Assembly (NCBI RefSeq): GCF_010669145.1
Contig: NZ_CP048634.1
Span: 1 to 16,358, forward strand
Source of the DNA: Rhizobium oryzihabitans
GTDB taxonomy: Bacteria; Pseudomonadota; Alphaproteobacteria; Rhizobiales; Rhizobiaceae
Direction of reading: 5' to 3'
Length of the DNA stretch: 16,358 bases
Shown: positions 7,742-15,412 of the stretch, piece after piece
Numbering within the stretch: the stretch's first letter is position 1
Layout of the letters: each line of letters opens with the position of its first letter
Position numbers and translations under genes: made by a program
The notes under the pieces: model-generated
The model's database searches: none
Told to the model about the DNA's origin: nothing
What the model saw: only the letters and a program-made list of their open reading frames with translations

Positions 7742-7817
7742 TTATATTCCTGACATGTCGTGCGGTTTGGATCGATATATATAGCCTAAACTGCGCATCT
7801 GATCTATACTGCGAAGC

Positions 7818-8770
7818 ATGAACTCGATCACCAAAGTGCAAATTCCATCAGTGACATGGTCGGCGAACATGCCGGGCTGGACGTTGGCATATGGCCGTGA
7901 CATCGACGAAATTGATGCCGCCTTCGCCGCCGGTATCGGCTTGAAATCCCTCGATGATGTGATCCGCGCCGATCCTCCTTGGCTCGGCTGCTGGCGCGAC
8001 CGCCTAGCCCTGAAATCAGCCGCTGTCGCGGCCCGCATGCTCGATAGGAATGAAGAAGAGAATGCGCTGCGCGACGCCGTTTTGCTGACTCCCGCGAATG
8101 GAGACCCGGGACCGGCCGGAAAGCTGTTTTTAGCCACACGAATGCTGGCACGTCGAACAGCGATGCCCGGTACTGCGTTTGTAAGGGAATTGGTCGAGCT
8201 TCTGTCTATCCGATGGGACACGGAGCTCTCCTCGATCGCGGATCTCGCCGATGTGGCAATCCAGTCCGGGCGCGCGGCCCCCATTGCGATTGCTGATCTG
8301 GTATCCGCGATCATGGCGCTTCGTCCGGACGCGGAGGTCCTGGCTCTGGCTTTGGCAGACATCGTACTGGCCCAGAAGCTGAGATGGGCGCGACCCGTGC
8401 CGCTTCTGCTACCTGTACGGTTCGGGTCTGCATTCCGCACGATCGGCGGAAGAGGTCGAGTGCGGCCAGGTGAGCCAGCTTATCCGAAAGCAATTTGTCT
8501 GGCGCTGGTCAGCAGTGTCGAGGCGGCGCTTCAATCTGCCGCCGACATTGATCGCCGTGCCGCTCGGTTAATGGCAGCAGTGCCAAAGGTGAGGACCAAG
8601 GGGGCGATACGGTTATCCAAAAGCTCCTCAATGAAGACGCGGTTCCGGCCTCGGCGCCGGGGTGCAATCTGTCACGCTGGGCAGCCACTCGACTGTTTGA
8701 GCGGCTGGAGAGTTTCGAAGCGGTGCGGGAACTGTCCGGCCGCTCTTCCTTTCGAATTTATGGGTTATGA
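7818..8770 (+). pseudogene. DUF1403 family protein, one frameshift
   Basis: The frame from ATG 7818 runs through text I recognise as DUF1403 (WLGCWRDRLALKSAAVAARM, residues 55-74, and NEEENALRDAVLLT). At about 8606 it leaves the family. The other frame then continues the family end ([17 protein letters not shown] ... FRIYGL) to TGA 8768-8770. Adding one base in or next to GGGGG at 8600-8604 restores a 317-residue protein. Without it, translation runs on into the IS to 8795. DUF1403 has no assigned function; its genes are often found beside tyrosine recombinases on rhizobial plasmids, as here, which suggests a linked role. The restored stop directly abuts the IS end. Confidence 0.82.
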
Positions 8771-9660
8771 GGGCTTGTCGCAAACCTTGCAGTAGGCTGA
8801 GACTACCCCGCGAACGGTGGCATTTTCACGCTTTGTTAACCTTTTGAAGTCCGAAGAGGCGCCCGAGCAGGTCATTCTGGTCGTTGATTGTCCAGTCGCC
8901 GGAAAAGCCGAAGCCTTTGCGCAGCCACAACATCGCTTCGAACCCAGCGATCGTCCGGCGCGCCGTTTTGAATGACTGGAAGCAGCCGATCTTGGGCATG
9001 TTCTTCTTGACCCGGAAGTGGTCGCTCTCGATGCCTTGCTGGAGGTGCTTCGTGACATAATGTACCGGGCTCGGATGCAGGAGCCCGTCATCGATGGCTG
9101 TTTTGATCGTTGAAGGAAACGTGTTAGCGCCATCTGTACCGATCTTACCCGGCGATAGTAGCGGCTCATCCTTGAGCATCTTACGGAAGAAGCGCTTGGC
9201 GGCGTCGAGATCGCGCTTCGCGGTGAGCAAGAAGTCGACCGGGTTTCCGTGCTTGTCGATGGCGCGGTACAGGTATCGCCACTTGCCCCGGATCTTGACG
9301 TAGGTCTCGTCAATCCTGACTGAGCCACAATGCGGTCGGCGAAACTGGCGTAGGCGCTTCTCGATTACAGGTGCATAGGCGAGGACCCAGCGGTTGATTG
9401 TACTATGGTCGACCTCGAAGCCGCGCTCGCGGAACATCTCCTCGAGATCTCTGTAGCTGAGCGGATACCGTAGATACCATGTCACTGCCTGCACGATCAG
9501 CCATGCCTCGAAATGCCGCCCTTTGAAATCGTCCTTCGACTGGCGCTTCAGCTTTTCGGCAATGGCATTCAGAATCATGGCTACGCTCCGCTACATCGGG
9601 AGCTGAATTTCCACCGTTGTGGTCAACAGCTAGTTAACCAAAAGAATTTGCGACACGCCC
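8771..9660 (-). mobile_element. IS6-family insertion sequence, 890 bp, complete
   Basis: The terminal inverted repeats are GGGCTTGTCGCAAA (8771-8784) and, on the other strand, GGGCGTGTCGCAAA (9660-9647), 13 of 14 matching. Subterminal AACGGTGG occurs at offset 43-50 from both ends (8813-8820; 9618-9611 on the minus strand). One intact transposase fills the element. The flanking 8 bp differ (GGTTATGA left, CTTTCGCC right), so there is no target duplication. IS6 elements normally make 8-bp duplications by replicative transposition, so this copy probably marks a later deletion or recombination. Confidence 0.92.
8826..9578 (-). CDS. tnp: IS6-family DDE transposase
   Basis: 250 residues, close to the family length of about 230-260. 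The N-terminal helix-turn-helix covers YPLSYRDLEEMFRERGF (38-54) and DHSTINRWV. The DDE catalytic triad is D90 in RIDETYVKIRGKW, D149 in GTDGANTF and E184 in GIESDHFRVKK, with a K/R-rich stretch after it, as in IS6-family enzymes. It is clearly related to, but distinct from, the well-known IS26 and IS6100 proteins. The frame is intact and both ends of the element are present, so the IS should be able to move. ATG 9578 is the only good start; transcription probably starts within the 80 bp to the IS end. Confidence 0.93.
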   Translation of the reverse strand: MILNAIAEKLKRQSKDDFKGRHFEAWLIVQAVTWYLRYPLSYRDLEEMFRERGFEVDHSTINRWVLAYAPVIEKRLRQFRRPHCGSVRIDETYVKIRGKWRYLYRAIDKHGNPVDFLLTAKRDLDAAKRFFRKMLKDEPLLSPGKIGTDGANTFPSTIKTAIDDGLLHPSPVHYVTKHLQQGIESDHFRVKKNMPKIGCFQSFKTARRTIAGFEAMLWLRKGFGFSGDWTINDQNDLLGRLFGLQKVNKA

Positions 9661-10585
9661 CTTTCGCCGCTGCCGACAGCGCTTGAGTAATACGTGCCTT
9701 GGCGTCAGTGGCAAGATCGAGCGACAATCCCTGTTGGACGGTAAAGGTGTTCGGGCCGAGATCGGGCGCACCCTTCGGCTGGAATTTCGCTCCATCATAG
9801 GCACGATAACTAATCCGTTCGCCCGCAGCCTCCACGAGCCGCCCGCGCAGCGATGAGGCAAGATCAACCTCCGCAAGACCGGTGGCATTGATAACCGAAA
9901 CCTCGCGCGCAATGGCTTCCACCATTGCCTTGATTGACGTGTCGGCCGCGATCTGCGCCTCGCGCCCACCCGCATCCCATTCCATCAGGCTATCGAGCTT
10001 CTCTTGCCATCCATGCCGACCGGTAGAGACAGCTAGCAGAACCGTTCCCCATGTCTCGGCCGCGCGTAAAGGACCAACCTTGGCTACTAAGCGGTCATAA
10101 ACCCCGAACGCGTCCCCCTCAAATGGCAGTTGCTTGGCGGCAGCGGCTCTTGCACCCATCACCGCATATGCATGCTGGATTGAACGGTTTATATGCTGCA
10201 AGAGGGGAACCGGCGCGTCGGCCGCAAAAGCGTTCAGCACCGCATCTGTGACCTCGCGGGAGGATCGAGCGGGAGGCGCAATGTTCGTTGGCGCCCGTGC
10301 TGTAACGCTCAGTGCCCCCATAATGCGCCCCTTGTCAAAGAATGCTTCCAGCCGGGTCACGACATCATTTAGCGAGCGCACATCGTTCATATGCTCATAG
10401 ATCGCTGGGCGGCCATCGTTACCGCTCTGGATCATCGCCCATCTGCCTTCGTATGCCTTCTCAACAGCCGCAGGGCTAGGCTTATGCGCTAGCTCCAATC
10501 GGAGAAGATAGCGGCCCCCGCTCTGCCTCAAGGAAAGCGAGATGCCGGGGCCGAAATCGAACCACTTTTTCGCGTTCTGGTCCAT
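9623..10585 (-). CDS. Hypothetical operon protein, C-terminus cut by the IS
   Basis: The ORF has 320 codons, but the last 12 (ACRKFFWLTSC region) come from the IS end, which begins at 9660; about 308 residues are native. ATG 10585 follows GAGGAG. The N-terminal region (WFDFGPGISLSLRQSGGRYL) looks like beta structure, and later parts are alanine-rich helices (for example QHAYAVMGARAAAAKQL). There is no signal peptide or membrane segment. It is the last gene of the long minus-strand run, six bases after the preceding stop. I do not recognise the family. How much of the protein is missing is unknown, since the material beyond the IS is unrelated. Confidence 0.75.
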   Translation of the reverse strand: MDQNAKKWFDFGPGISLSLRQSGGRYLLRLELAHKPSPAAVEKAYEGRWAMIQSGNDGRPAIYEHMNDVRSLNDVVTRLEAFFDKGRIMGALSVTARAPTNIAPPARSSREVTDAVLNAFAADAPVPLLQHINRSIQHAYAVMGARAAAAKQLPFEGDAFGVYDRLVAKVGPLRAAETWGTVLLAVSTGRHGWQEKLDSLMEWDAGGREAQIAADTSIKAMVEAIAREVSVINATGLAEVDLASSLRGRLVEAAGERISYRAYDGAKFQPKGAPDLGPNTFTVQQGLSLDLATDAKARITQALSAAAKGACRKFFWLTSC

Positions 10586-10591
10586 CTCTCC

Positions 10592-11275
10592 TCACCTTTC
10601 ATCGAAGCTGAACGGGTTGATCCCAAATCCTATGTCGCTAACGCGCCCGACCAATTCCTGCTCGTTTATGACGCCTGCCGGGGCAAACTTCGTTCCATCG
10701 TGCTTGACGAGGCAACATTTATCGAACTTCAGCTTCTCGCCGTTCTTGTCCTGTGCCTGCAACAAGGCACACGCCTCCATCTGAATCTCACCGGCCTTTT
10801 CTTTGCCGAAGGCCAGAGTGACCCGATAACCTGGCTGCACTGCCCCCTTCGGTTTCGGGGCTATAACGAAAAGCCAGAGTCCCGAATCCGGCCCATCACC
10901 TTTGAACCAAAGGACGCTGCGGCCGGGAGGAATAGCGTCACAGCCAATTCGCGCAATATACTCGCCGATTGGCATGCCGCCCGGCTCACCATCGATGAAC
11001 GCCTCTTTTTCCGCTGCATATGCAGCATTCTTGAGGGTGATGTTCAGTGAGGTAGATTCCTCAACTGACAGCCTTTTCACCTGCGGCGAAGCCTCTTGCT
11101 TCGGCGTGGCGGCAACAGAAGGCTGCTCGAACGACGTTTCGCGCTCCGATCGCTCGAATTCCCCGATCTCATCCTCATCCGAGAACCCGACCTGATCTTT
11201 CGCCTGCTTCTCGATCATTGCAGCGCTCGGAGCATCGTCGTCATCTTCCACACTCGAATACGCATCAACCGTCAT
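10592..11275 (-). CDS. Hypothetical protein with acidic N-terminus, conjugation/secretion-like operon
   Basis: 227 residues from ATG 11275; the frame is open further upstream, but this start overlaps the previous stop by 11 bp (ATGACGGTTGA), which suggests translational coupling. Residues 1-60 are acidic and low in hydrophobics (SVEDDDDAPS, SDEDEIGEFERSERE), probably disordered. From about 70 a folded domain follows, with GGMPIGEYIARIGCD, GRSVLWFKGDGPDSGLWLFV and a pair of cysteines in DKCCLVKHDGTKFAPAG. The patterns suggest an all-beta domain. No signal peptide. Family not recognised; its partner is probably the equally acidic 141-residue protein upstream. Confidence 0.8.
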   Translation of the reverse strand: MTVDAYSSVEDDDDAPSAAMIEKQAKDQVGFSDEDEIGEFERSERETSFEQPSVAATPKQEASPQVKRLSVEESTSLNITLKNAAYAAEKEAFIDGEPGGMPIGEYIARIGCDAIPPGRSVLWFKGDGPDSGLWLFVIAPKPKGAVQPGYRVTLAFGKEKAGEIQMEACALLQAQDKNGEKLKFDKCCLVKHDGTKFAPAGVINEQELVGRVSDIGFGINPFSFDER

Positions 11276-11690
11276 AGTCGCTCTCCGCATGTTTCGATCC
11301 GCTCGATGCAAGTCGCTCGTCAGCCAGCCTCTCCACGGCTTCCTGAATCTGCTTGGCGGCATAGAGCATCTTCGGCATTCGGCTGATCCGACCTAACGCC
11401 TCATTGATCGCCGCCTTCATCCTGTCTGGATTGAGCTGCACATCAGATTTGCGTCGAGCCTCTTCGTGCTTCGCCGCCGTTGCCAGCTCTGAAACGTAGA
11501 TGTCCCGTGCAGCCGAGGGGCGCGAGGGATCATCTACCTCATAGGTAATTTCGATGTCGCCATCGCCGACCTCGAAATCCTGATCATCGAAATAGCCGTC
11601 GCTATCCGGGACAGCCACATCAACGTCTACTGTCGCTATCTCGTGGCTATCGTTGTGATCTGCGCGTTCGGCTGGCTTATTTCCTGTCAA
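11265..11690 (-). CDS. Small acidic hypothetical protein
   Basis: 141 residues starting at TTG 11690, with AGGG upstream; the start overlaps the preceding stop as TTGA (11687-11690). The N-terminal half is strongly acidic (about residues 20-57, including DSDGYFDDQDFEVGDGDIEI). The C-terminal half is basic and helical (LNPDRMKAAINEALGRISRM, AAKQIQEAVERLADERL). This bipolar layout, next to another protein with an acidic N-terminus, suggests a soluble pair of adaptor or chaperone-like proteins, but that is inference. No known family is recognised. Confidence 0.75.
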   Translation of the reverse strand: MTGNKPAERADHNDSHEIATVDVDVAVPDSDGYFDDQDFEVGDGDIEITYEVDDPSRPSAARDIYVSELATAAKHEEARRKSDVQLNPDRMKAAINEALGRISRMPKMLYAAKQIQEAVERLADERLASSGSKHAESDYDG

Positions 11691-12688
11691 TTCGATCCCT
11701 GTGCCTCTGCTGCGAGCATTCCTGCAACGACCGCGGCCTTGCGAGCCTCTGACTCCGAATGGTAGGTGCGGAGGCGCATCGAAAGTGCCCGCAAGCGGTT
11801 AAGTTCGATCATCAGGCCACGCTCTGACTGCATCTGAAGAGCATTGGTCCATTTTTGATAGGCGGGACCACCGCCATAGTTGTCTATCAAGGCATCCATG
11901 GCCTGAAGGACGCTCCCCGCCCCATCTCCGTCCCCGCTGGCCTTATTCGACATCGCCGCGACCGCAGCCAACGAAACTAGCGCAGGCGAGCGCCAAGCCT
12001 CTGCCTCGCGCGCACGCAGCATCGAGAATTCACCTCCAACAGTGCCTGTCTCATTACCCGTGGGCTTCTCCACCGCAAAACCAGCGAGCTGCTGGATTAC
12101 TTTTCGCTTATCCTCTTCCGAGGCATTTACATCGAGCAACAACGAGGCGTCCGTCGAGCGCGGATCTCGCCGGTCAGCCGCCTGCTGCGCGACACTCGGA
12201 ACAGATCCCGGCGATACGTCGATCTGCTTGTAAACACGCGAGGTTGAGCTACCGGTGCCATCAATAGCGCCCGTCACCTTCTGCAAAAACGCCACTTGGG
12301 CGCATGCATTGGGTCCTTGCCCTGTCTCATACGAGTAGTTTTCCTTGATCGCGACCAAACGCTCGCGCCGCATCTGCTCAGTTACGGTATTTGCGTAAGC
12401 CTCTTGGCTCTTCTTGGTGGCCTGCTGCAACCTTTGCCCTTCGCCGGAAGTTTGCCGGTTGAGCACCTTGAGCGCTGCGAGGACCTGTTCCAGCGTCTCG
12501 GAGCCAGCTTTGGCGACATCATTTTCCAAAATCTGCGTTTCTTGGATCAGATGCTTTTCGACTTGCTCGTGGGTGGCAATCCATCCAGTGCTAATCGCAC
12601 ACCATGCCGCAGCGGCCGAATTAGCGCCAAGCAGCATGCTACCGCCGAGAACAACTGAACCGAGAACAAAACGCTTATGCTTTTTCAT
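11687..12688 (-). CDS. Exported protein, paralogue C of three
   Basis: 333 residues with a signal peptide: basic MKKHKR, hydrophobic FVLGSVVLGGSMLLG, and a likely cut after about residue 27 (NSAAAA). AGGAG lies before ATG 12688. Residues 71-129 hold the shared block: AALKVLNRQ (71-79), KKSQEA (92-97), then IKENYSYETGQG (114-125) and a cysteine at C129. The block is predicted to be a long helix or coiled coil. The C-terminal part (about 215-330) is helical. VirB5/TrbJ-like periplasmic conjugation proteins are also exported and helical, so such a role is possible, but I see no decisive motif. It is 10 bp downstream of paralogue B. Confidence 0.8.
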   Translation of the reverse strand: MKKHKRFVLGSVVLGGSMLLGANSAAAAWCAISTGWIATHEQVEKHLIQETQILENDVAKAGSETLEQVLAALKVLNRQTSGEGQRLQQATKKSQEAYANTVTEQMRRERLVAIKENYSYETGQGPNACAQVAFLQKVTGAIDGTGSSTSRVYKQIDVSPGSVPSVAQQAADRRDPRSTDASLLLDVNASEEDKRKVIQQLAGFAVEKPTGNETGTVGGEFSMLRAREAEAWRSPALVSLAAVAAMSNKASGDGDGAGSVLQAMDALIDNYGGGPAYQKWTNALQMQSERGLMIELNRLRALSMRLRTYHSESEARKAAVVAGMLAAEAQGSN

Positions 12689-12698
12689 CGGACAGCTC

Positions 12699-13712
12699 CT
12701 ATTGAAGACCGGCGCGGCGCTGGCCAGCGCCTACAGAGACAACGCCCTCGTTGCCGTTGAACACAGCTCGGTTAACCCGAGACAGGGCATAGGAAGACAG
12801 CGCCAGTTCCGTTCTCGCATTGTCTTTGACCTGAAAAGCCATCAGAGCGATGTTTGCGGCTTCAATCCGAACAGCGTCGAGCAGCGTGGCTCTCAGCGGC
12901 TTGTCGGCGCTGGCCTGCGCCCACTTCACCCCACCATCGTCACCTGTCCAATGCTTCATCAGCTCGGCCAGCTTTTCTCTCGGGCCACCCGGCTCATTTT
13001 CGGCAGCGATGGACGACAAAACGTTCACCACGACCGAACGACGAACATCGTTCCTGTTCTTTTCGAAGGTCTGCAAATCGCCTGCCACACCGCCACCGGC
13101 TTGCTTCTCAATCGGGGGTCCGGCAACGAAATTGATATACTCTGCCGCCGCCGAGCTGTTGCCGCTGAATATAGCTTCGGCATCAAAGTTCGAGCCGCTT
13201 TGCGCCAATGACGCCCAATCCTTCGGGGACCCATATTGGCCCGGCTTGAAATAGGTGCCATTACGATAGGACGCGGCTTTCCCGGCCATTGCCATGTTTG
13301 CAGCATAGAAAGACTGGCTCTTTGTCTGCAAACCGCAACTGTCATAGCCCGTGACGCCATAGCGCTCTTTCGCATCGGCAATTTGATACGCCTGCCTCTG
13401 CGCAACATTTGCGCTTGCTGCCGCTTCAGCAGATTTCTTTACCACGGTAGAGGTTTGCTGACCCGATCCCGATTCCTGTTTCGTCAGGACCTTCAGCGCT
13501 GCCAACAGAAGCTGGCGTTGGCGCATCTCTTCCGTGATGAGCAACGTCTTCGATTTCACGATCTGCGTCGTCACAGCAGTATCGAGCTGTAGCGTCCGCT
13601 GGATTACATGCGCCTCAACAGCACATGTCACGGCAAACGCAGGGGACGAAATCCCCGCCATCGTAATCGCAGCGAGATAAAACGCCGCCTTTTTCTTCGA
13701 AATAACGGTCAT
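12699..13712 (-). CDS. Exported protein, paralogue B of three
   Basis: 337 residues with a signal peptide: KKK, a hydrophobic stretch around AAFYLAAITMAG, and a likely cut after SPAFA at 27. The shared block lines up residue for residue with paralogue C: AALKVLTKQ (71-79), KKSAEA (92-97), then AKERYGVTGYDSC ending in C126. Like C, it has an early cysteine (C30) just after the cut site. Its start overlaps the stop of paralogue A (ATGA, 13709-13712), so the genes are coupled. The C-terminal half (including DAVRIEAANIALMAFQVKDN) is helical. Probably a periplasmic component of a transport or conjugation apparatus; the family is not identified. Confidence 0.8.
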   Translation of the reverse strand: MTVISKKKAAFYLAAITMAGISSPAFAVTCAVEAHVIQRTLQLDTAVTTQIVKSKTLLITEEMRQRQLLLAALKVLTKQESGSGQQTSTVVKKSAEAAASANVAQRQAYQIADAKERYGVTGYDSCGLQTKSQSFYAANMAMAGKAASYRNGTYFKPGQYGSPKDWASLAQSGSNFDAEAIFSGNSSAAAEYINFVAGPPIEKQAGGGVAGDLQTFEKNRNDVRRSVVVNVLSSIAAENEPGGPREKLAELMKHWTGDDGGVKWAQASADKPLRATLLDAVRIEAANIALMAFQVKDNARTELALSSYALSRVNRAVFNGNEGVVSVGAGQRRAGLQ

Positions 13713-14464
13713 TGCATATCGCCTCCCATACCCGACACCGCCACGCCCATCATTGTCGAACGGGACGCTGAAAGCGCCGCGCCGCGCATACGGGCATTCA
13801 TCAATTCCAGACGATCCCCTACAACTTCAGCATTAGGCTTGATCGTCGGCAGTGGGGCGAGGACATCAATGTAGTCCGCAGCCGTCACGACTTCAGCGCC
13901 GCCATAATTTCTATTCACGAGAAACGGCGCTGCATTCGAATCCCCGGCGTTGCGCTCGCTTCGAACGGTCGATTGGCAGTATGTCGGGCCGAGGGCCGCA
14001 CGCTCCTGATCGGTGCAGTAATGTCCGATCCTCTTAAGAAGCGAGTTCTTGATTGTCGCGGCCGCGTTTCCGCCGCTGCTCAGGTATTTCTGATCAGATG
14101 ACCGGAAAGCGGTCAGCATCTTCTTTTCGGAATTATCGACACCTGAGAGACCCGACCTTGCATCCACAACAGCGCAGGATGTCTCACCTTGACCAGTTTC
14201 ATACGAATATCGGTTTTTGATGTCGGCCATACGGAGCGCCTGCTCTTGCGCAAGTTCCGCATTCACCGCCGCCTCTTCCGATTTCTTGATCACGTGCTGT
14301 GTTTGGGATGCTGAGCTGGAGACTTGCCGGTCAACCGTTTTCAGGCCAGCCATGAAGCGCTCGAAACTAGTCGCCCATTCCATGATCGTTGCATTGGCAG
14401 CGCCCGGCATCGTCGTGCCAGCGAAAGCGATGCCAATCACCAGTGCGGTTGCTGCTTTTCGCAT
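13709..14464 (-). CDS. Exported protein, paralogue A of three
   Basis: 251 residues; ATG 14464 follows AAGGGGAT. The signal peptide runs from MRKAATALVIGIAFAG to a likely cut after GAANA (25). The shared block is MAGLKTVDRQ (38-47), KKSEEA (60-65), then IKNRYSYETGQGETSC ending in C97. It is about 32 residues closer to the N-terminus than in B and C, so A lacks the leading helix of the other two. The second half carries a Cys pair (HYCT and PTYC) and ADYIDVLAPLP; paralogue B has AAEYINFVAGPP at a similar place. It is the first of the three in transcription order, 12 bp after the preceding gene. Confidence 0.8.
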   Translation of the reverse strand: MRKAATALVIGIAFAGTTMPGAANATIMEWATSFERFMAGLKTVDRQVSSSASQTQHVIKKSEEAAVNAELAQEQALRMADIKNRYSYETGQGETSCAVVDARSGLSGVDNSEKKMLTAFRSSDQKYLSSGGNAAATIKNSLLKRIGHYCTDQERAALGPTYCQSTVRSERNAGDSNAAPFLVNRNYGGAEVVTAADYIDVLAPLPTIKPNAEVVGDRLELMNARMRGAALSASRSTMMGVAVSGMGGDMQ

Positions 14465-14476
14465 CGGATATCCCCT

Positions 14477-15124
14477 TTACTGCTGGAAGAGATTTCCGAA
14501 CGGGTTGCTCGTGTTTCCGGTATTGCCGGTGGGCTGCGTTCCATTACCCACCGTGTTGTTTCCAGCCTGCACGGCAGGCGGGGTCATGATCGGCTGGTCG
14601 ATGCCGTTGCCGGTGCTCATTGACGCCAGCGTGAAGTCATACTTTCCGATGCCAGGAATACTCGGAAGCTTCAGCTCTGTTACGCTATTCCCTGAACCGC
14701 CAAGCAGCTCATTCATCTGTCCTCCCATGACGGAATCGAACTGGTACATATTGTTGTTGATCTTCCCCACCACCTTCTGCAGTTGGTCATTGAGCACTTG
14801 GCAAACTTGCTGCTGAGCTTTCTGGATCAAACCATTGATCAACTGATCCGCCGCCCCGCCCAAGAAATCGAAGCTTGTGGGGATCAGGTTCGAGAGATCG
14901 AGGGAATCGAGCAGGTTTGAGCCAAGGCAGCTATTGGCCCCGTTAAAAAACTCGGAGCTATCCACTTTCGCTGCATCGAGAAGCGCTATCTGTCTCTGAA
15001 CCGCTGCATCGGCCGCTTGAGTGATCCCGCATCCACCCGCACCTTGAGCGGAAGCCGGTGAGGCCGCAAAAATCGCCGCCGAAACTGCCAACCCTGCAAA
15101 CGTCGCCTTCGTTGTGGCACGCAT
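14477..15124 (-). CDS. Exported protein with Gly/Asn/Thr-rich tail
   Basis: 215 residues from ATG 15124, behind GGAGAG; the open frame begins earlier but without a ribosome site. The signal peptide has a hydrophobic core (TFAGLAVSAAIFA) and a likely cut after SPASA (26). Mature features are GGCGITQAADAAVQRQIALL, a second Cys (SCLGSNLL), a helical stretch LINGLIQKAQQQVCQVLNDQ, and a low-complexity tail rich in Gly, Asn, Thr and Pro over the last 35 residues. It is unlike the three paralogues downstream but sits in the same run and is also exported. A surface or periplasmic structural part is possible. Family not recognised. Confidence 0.75.
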   Translation of the reverse strand: MRATTKATFAGLAVSAAIFAASPASAQGAGGCGITQAADAAVQRQIALLDAAKVDSSEFFNGANSCLGSNLLDSLDLSNLIPTSFDFLGGAADQLINGLIQKAQQQVCQVLNDQLQKVVGKINNNMYQFDSVMGGQMNELLGGSGNSVTELKLPSIPGIGKYDFTLASMSTGNGIDQPIMTPPAVQAGNNTVGNGTQPTGNTGNTSNPFGNLFQQ

Positions 15125-15140
15125 GTCCGTCTCTCTCCTG

Positions 15141-15362
15141 TTAGCCTCTTTCCCACGCGGCAAGAGCCGCCAAAGCAATTCTCAAATTTCTGACGGACAA
15201 AACCGCCGCGAGATGATCGGCACCATATGCCGCCGTCTTCTCGAAACCTTGGCCGGTGCGATCCTCGACCGCGAGCGGCTTGTACAGGTCAACGAGGACG
15301 GCACCTTTCAGCGGATTTACCGCCAGTTGAGTTCCGCTATCGGGGTTTGCGTTCTCTGGCAC
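15141..15362 (-). CDS. Small hypothetical protein, first gene of the operon
   Basis: 73 residues from GTG 15362, preceded by GAGG. The product (including LKGAVLVDLYKPLAVEDRTG and an alanine-rich tail ALAALAAWERG) looks like a real soluble protein, and it ends 16 bp before the first exported gene. A plus-strand ORF over the same region (15114-15377) has no supporting ribosome site and runs against the operon. I recognise no family; the call rests on frame, ribosome site and position. Confidence 0.5.
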   Translation of the reverse strand: MPENANPDSGTQLAVNPLKGAVLVDLYKPLAVEDRTGQGFEKTAAYGADHLAAVLSVRNLRIALAALAAWERG

Positions 15363-15377
15363 TCGCTCGACCTCTGA

Positions 15378-15392
15378 ATTTCACTGTGAAAT
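15378..15392. promoter_or_regulatory. Palindrome, candidate operator for the exported-protein operon
   Basis: ATTTCAC-T-GTGAAAT is a perfect 15-bp palindrome 15 bp upstream of the first start codon of the minus-strand run. It has the form of a dimeric repressor site. I could not pick a convincing -35/-10 pair beside it. Confidence 0.45.
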
Positions 15393-15412
15393 CAAAAAAA
15401 GATTTACTGCAT

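Noticed and set aside
7742..8440. 232-codon minus-strand open frame opposite DUF1403
   Set aside because: The plus strand carries recognisable DUF1403 text; the minus frame is a high-GC mirror frame.
8600..8612. Programmed -1 frameshift in DUF1403
   Set aside because: A GGGGG run is present, but there is no clear slippery heptamer or following stem, and the same kind of single-base loss occurs in five neighbouring genes, so a common cause is more likely.
8763..9668. 8-bp target duplication around the IS
   Set aside because: Left flank GGTTATGA and right flank CTTTCGCC do not match, even allowing for one-base shifts of the boundary.
12414..13211. 265-codon plus-strand open frame
   Set aside because: It lies opposite two intact exported proteins with ribosome sites and signal peptides and spans the gap between them; no start signal or recognisable text.
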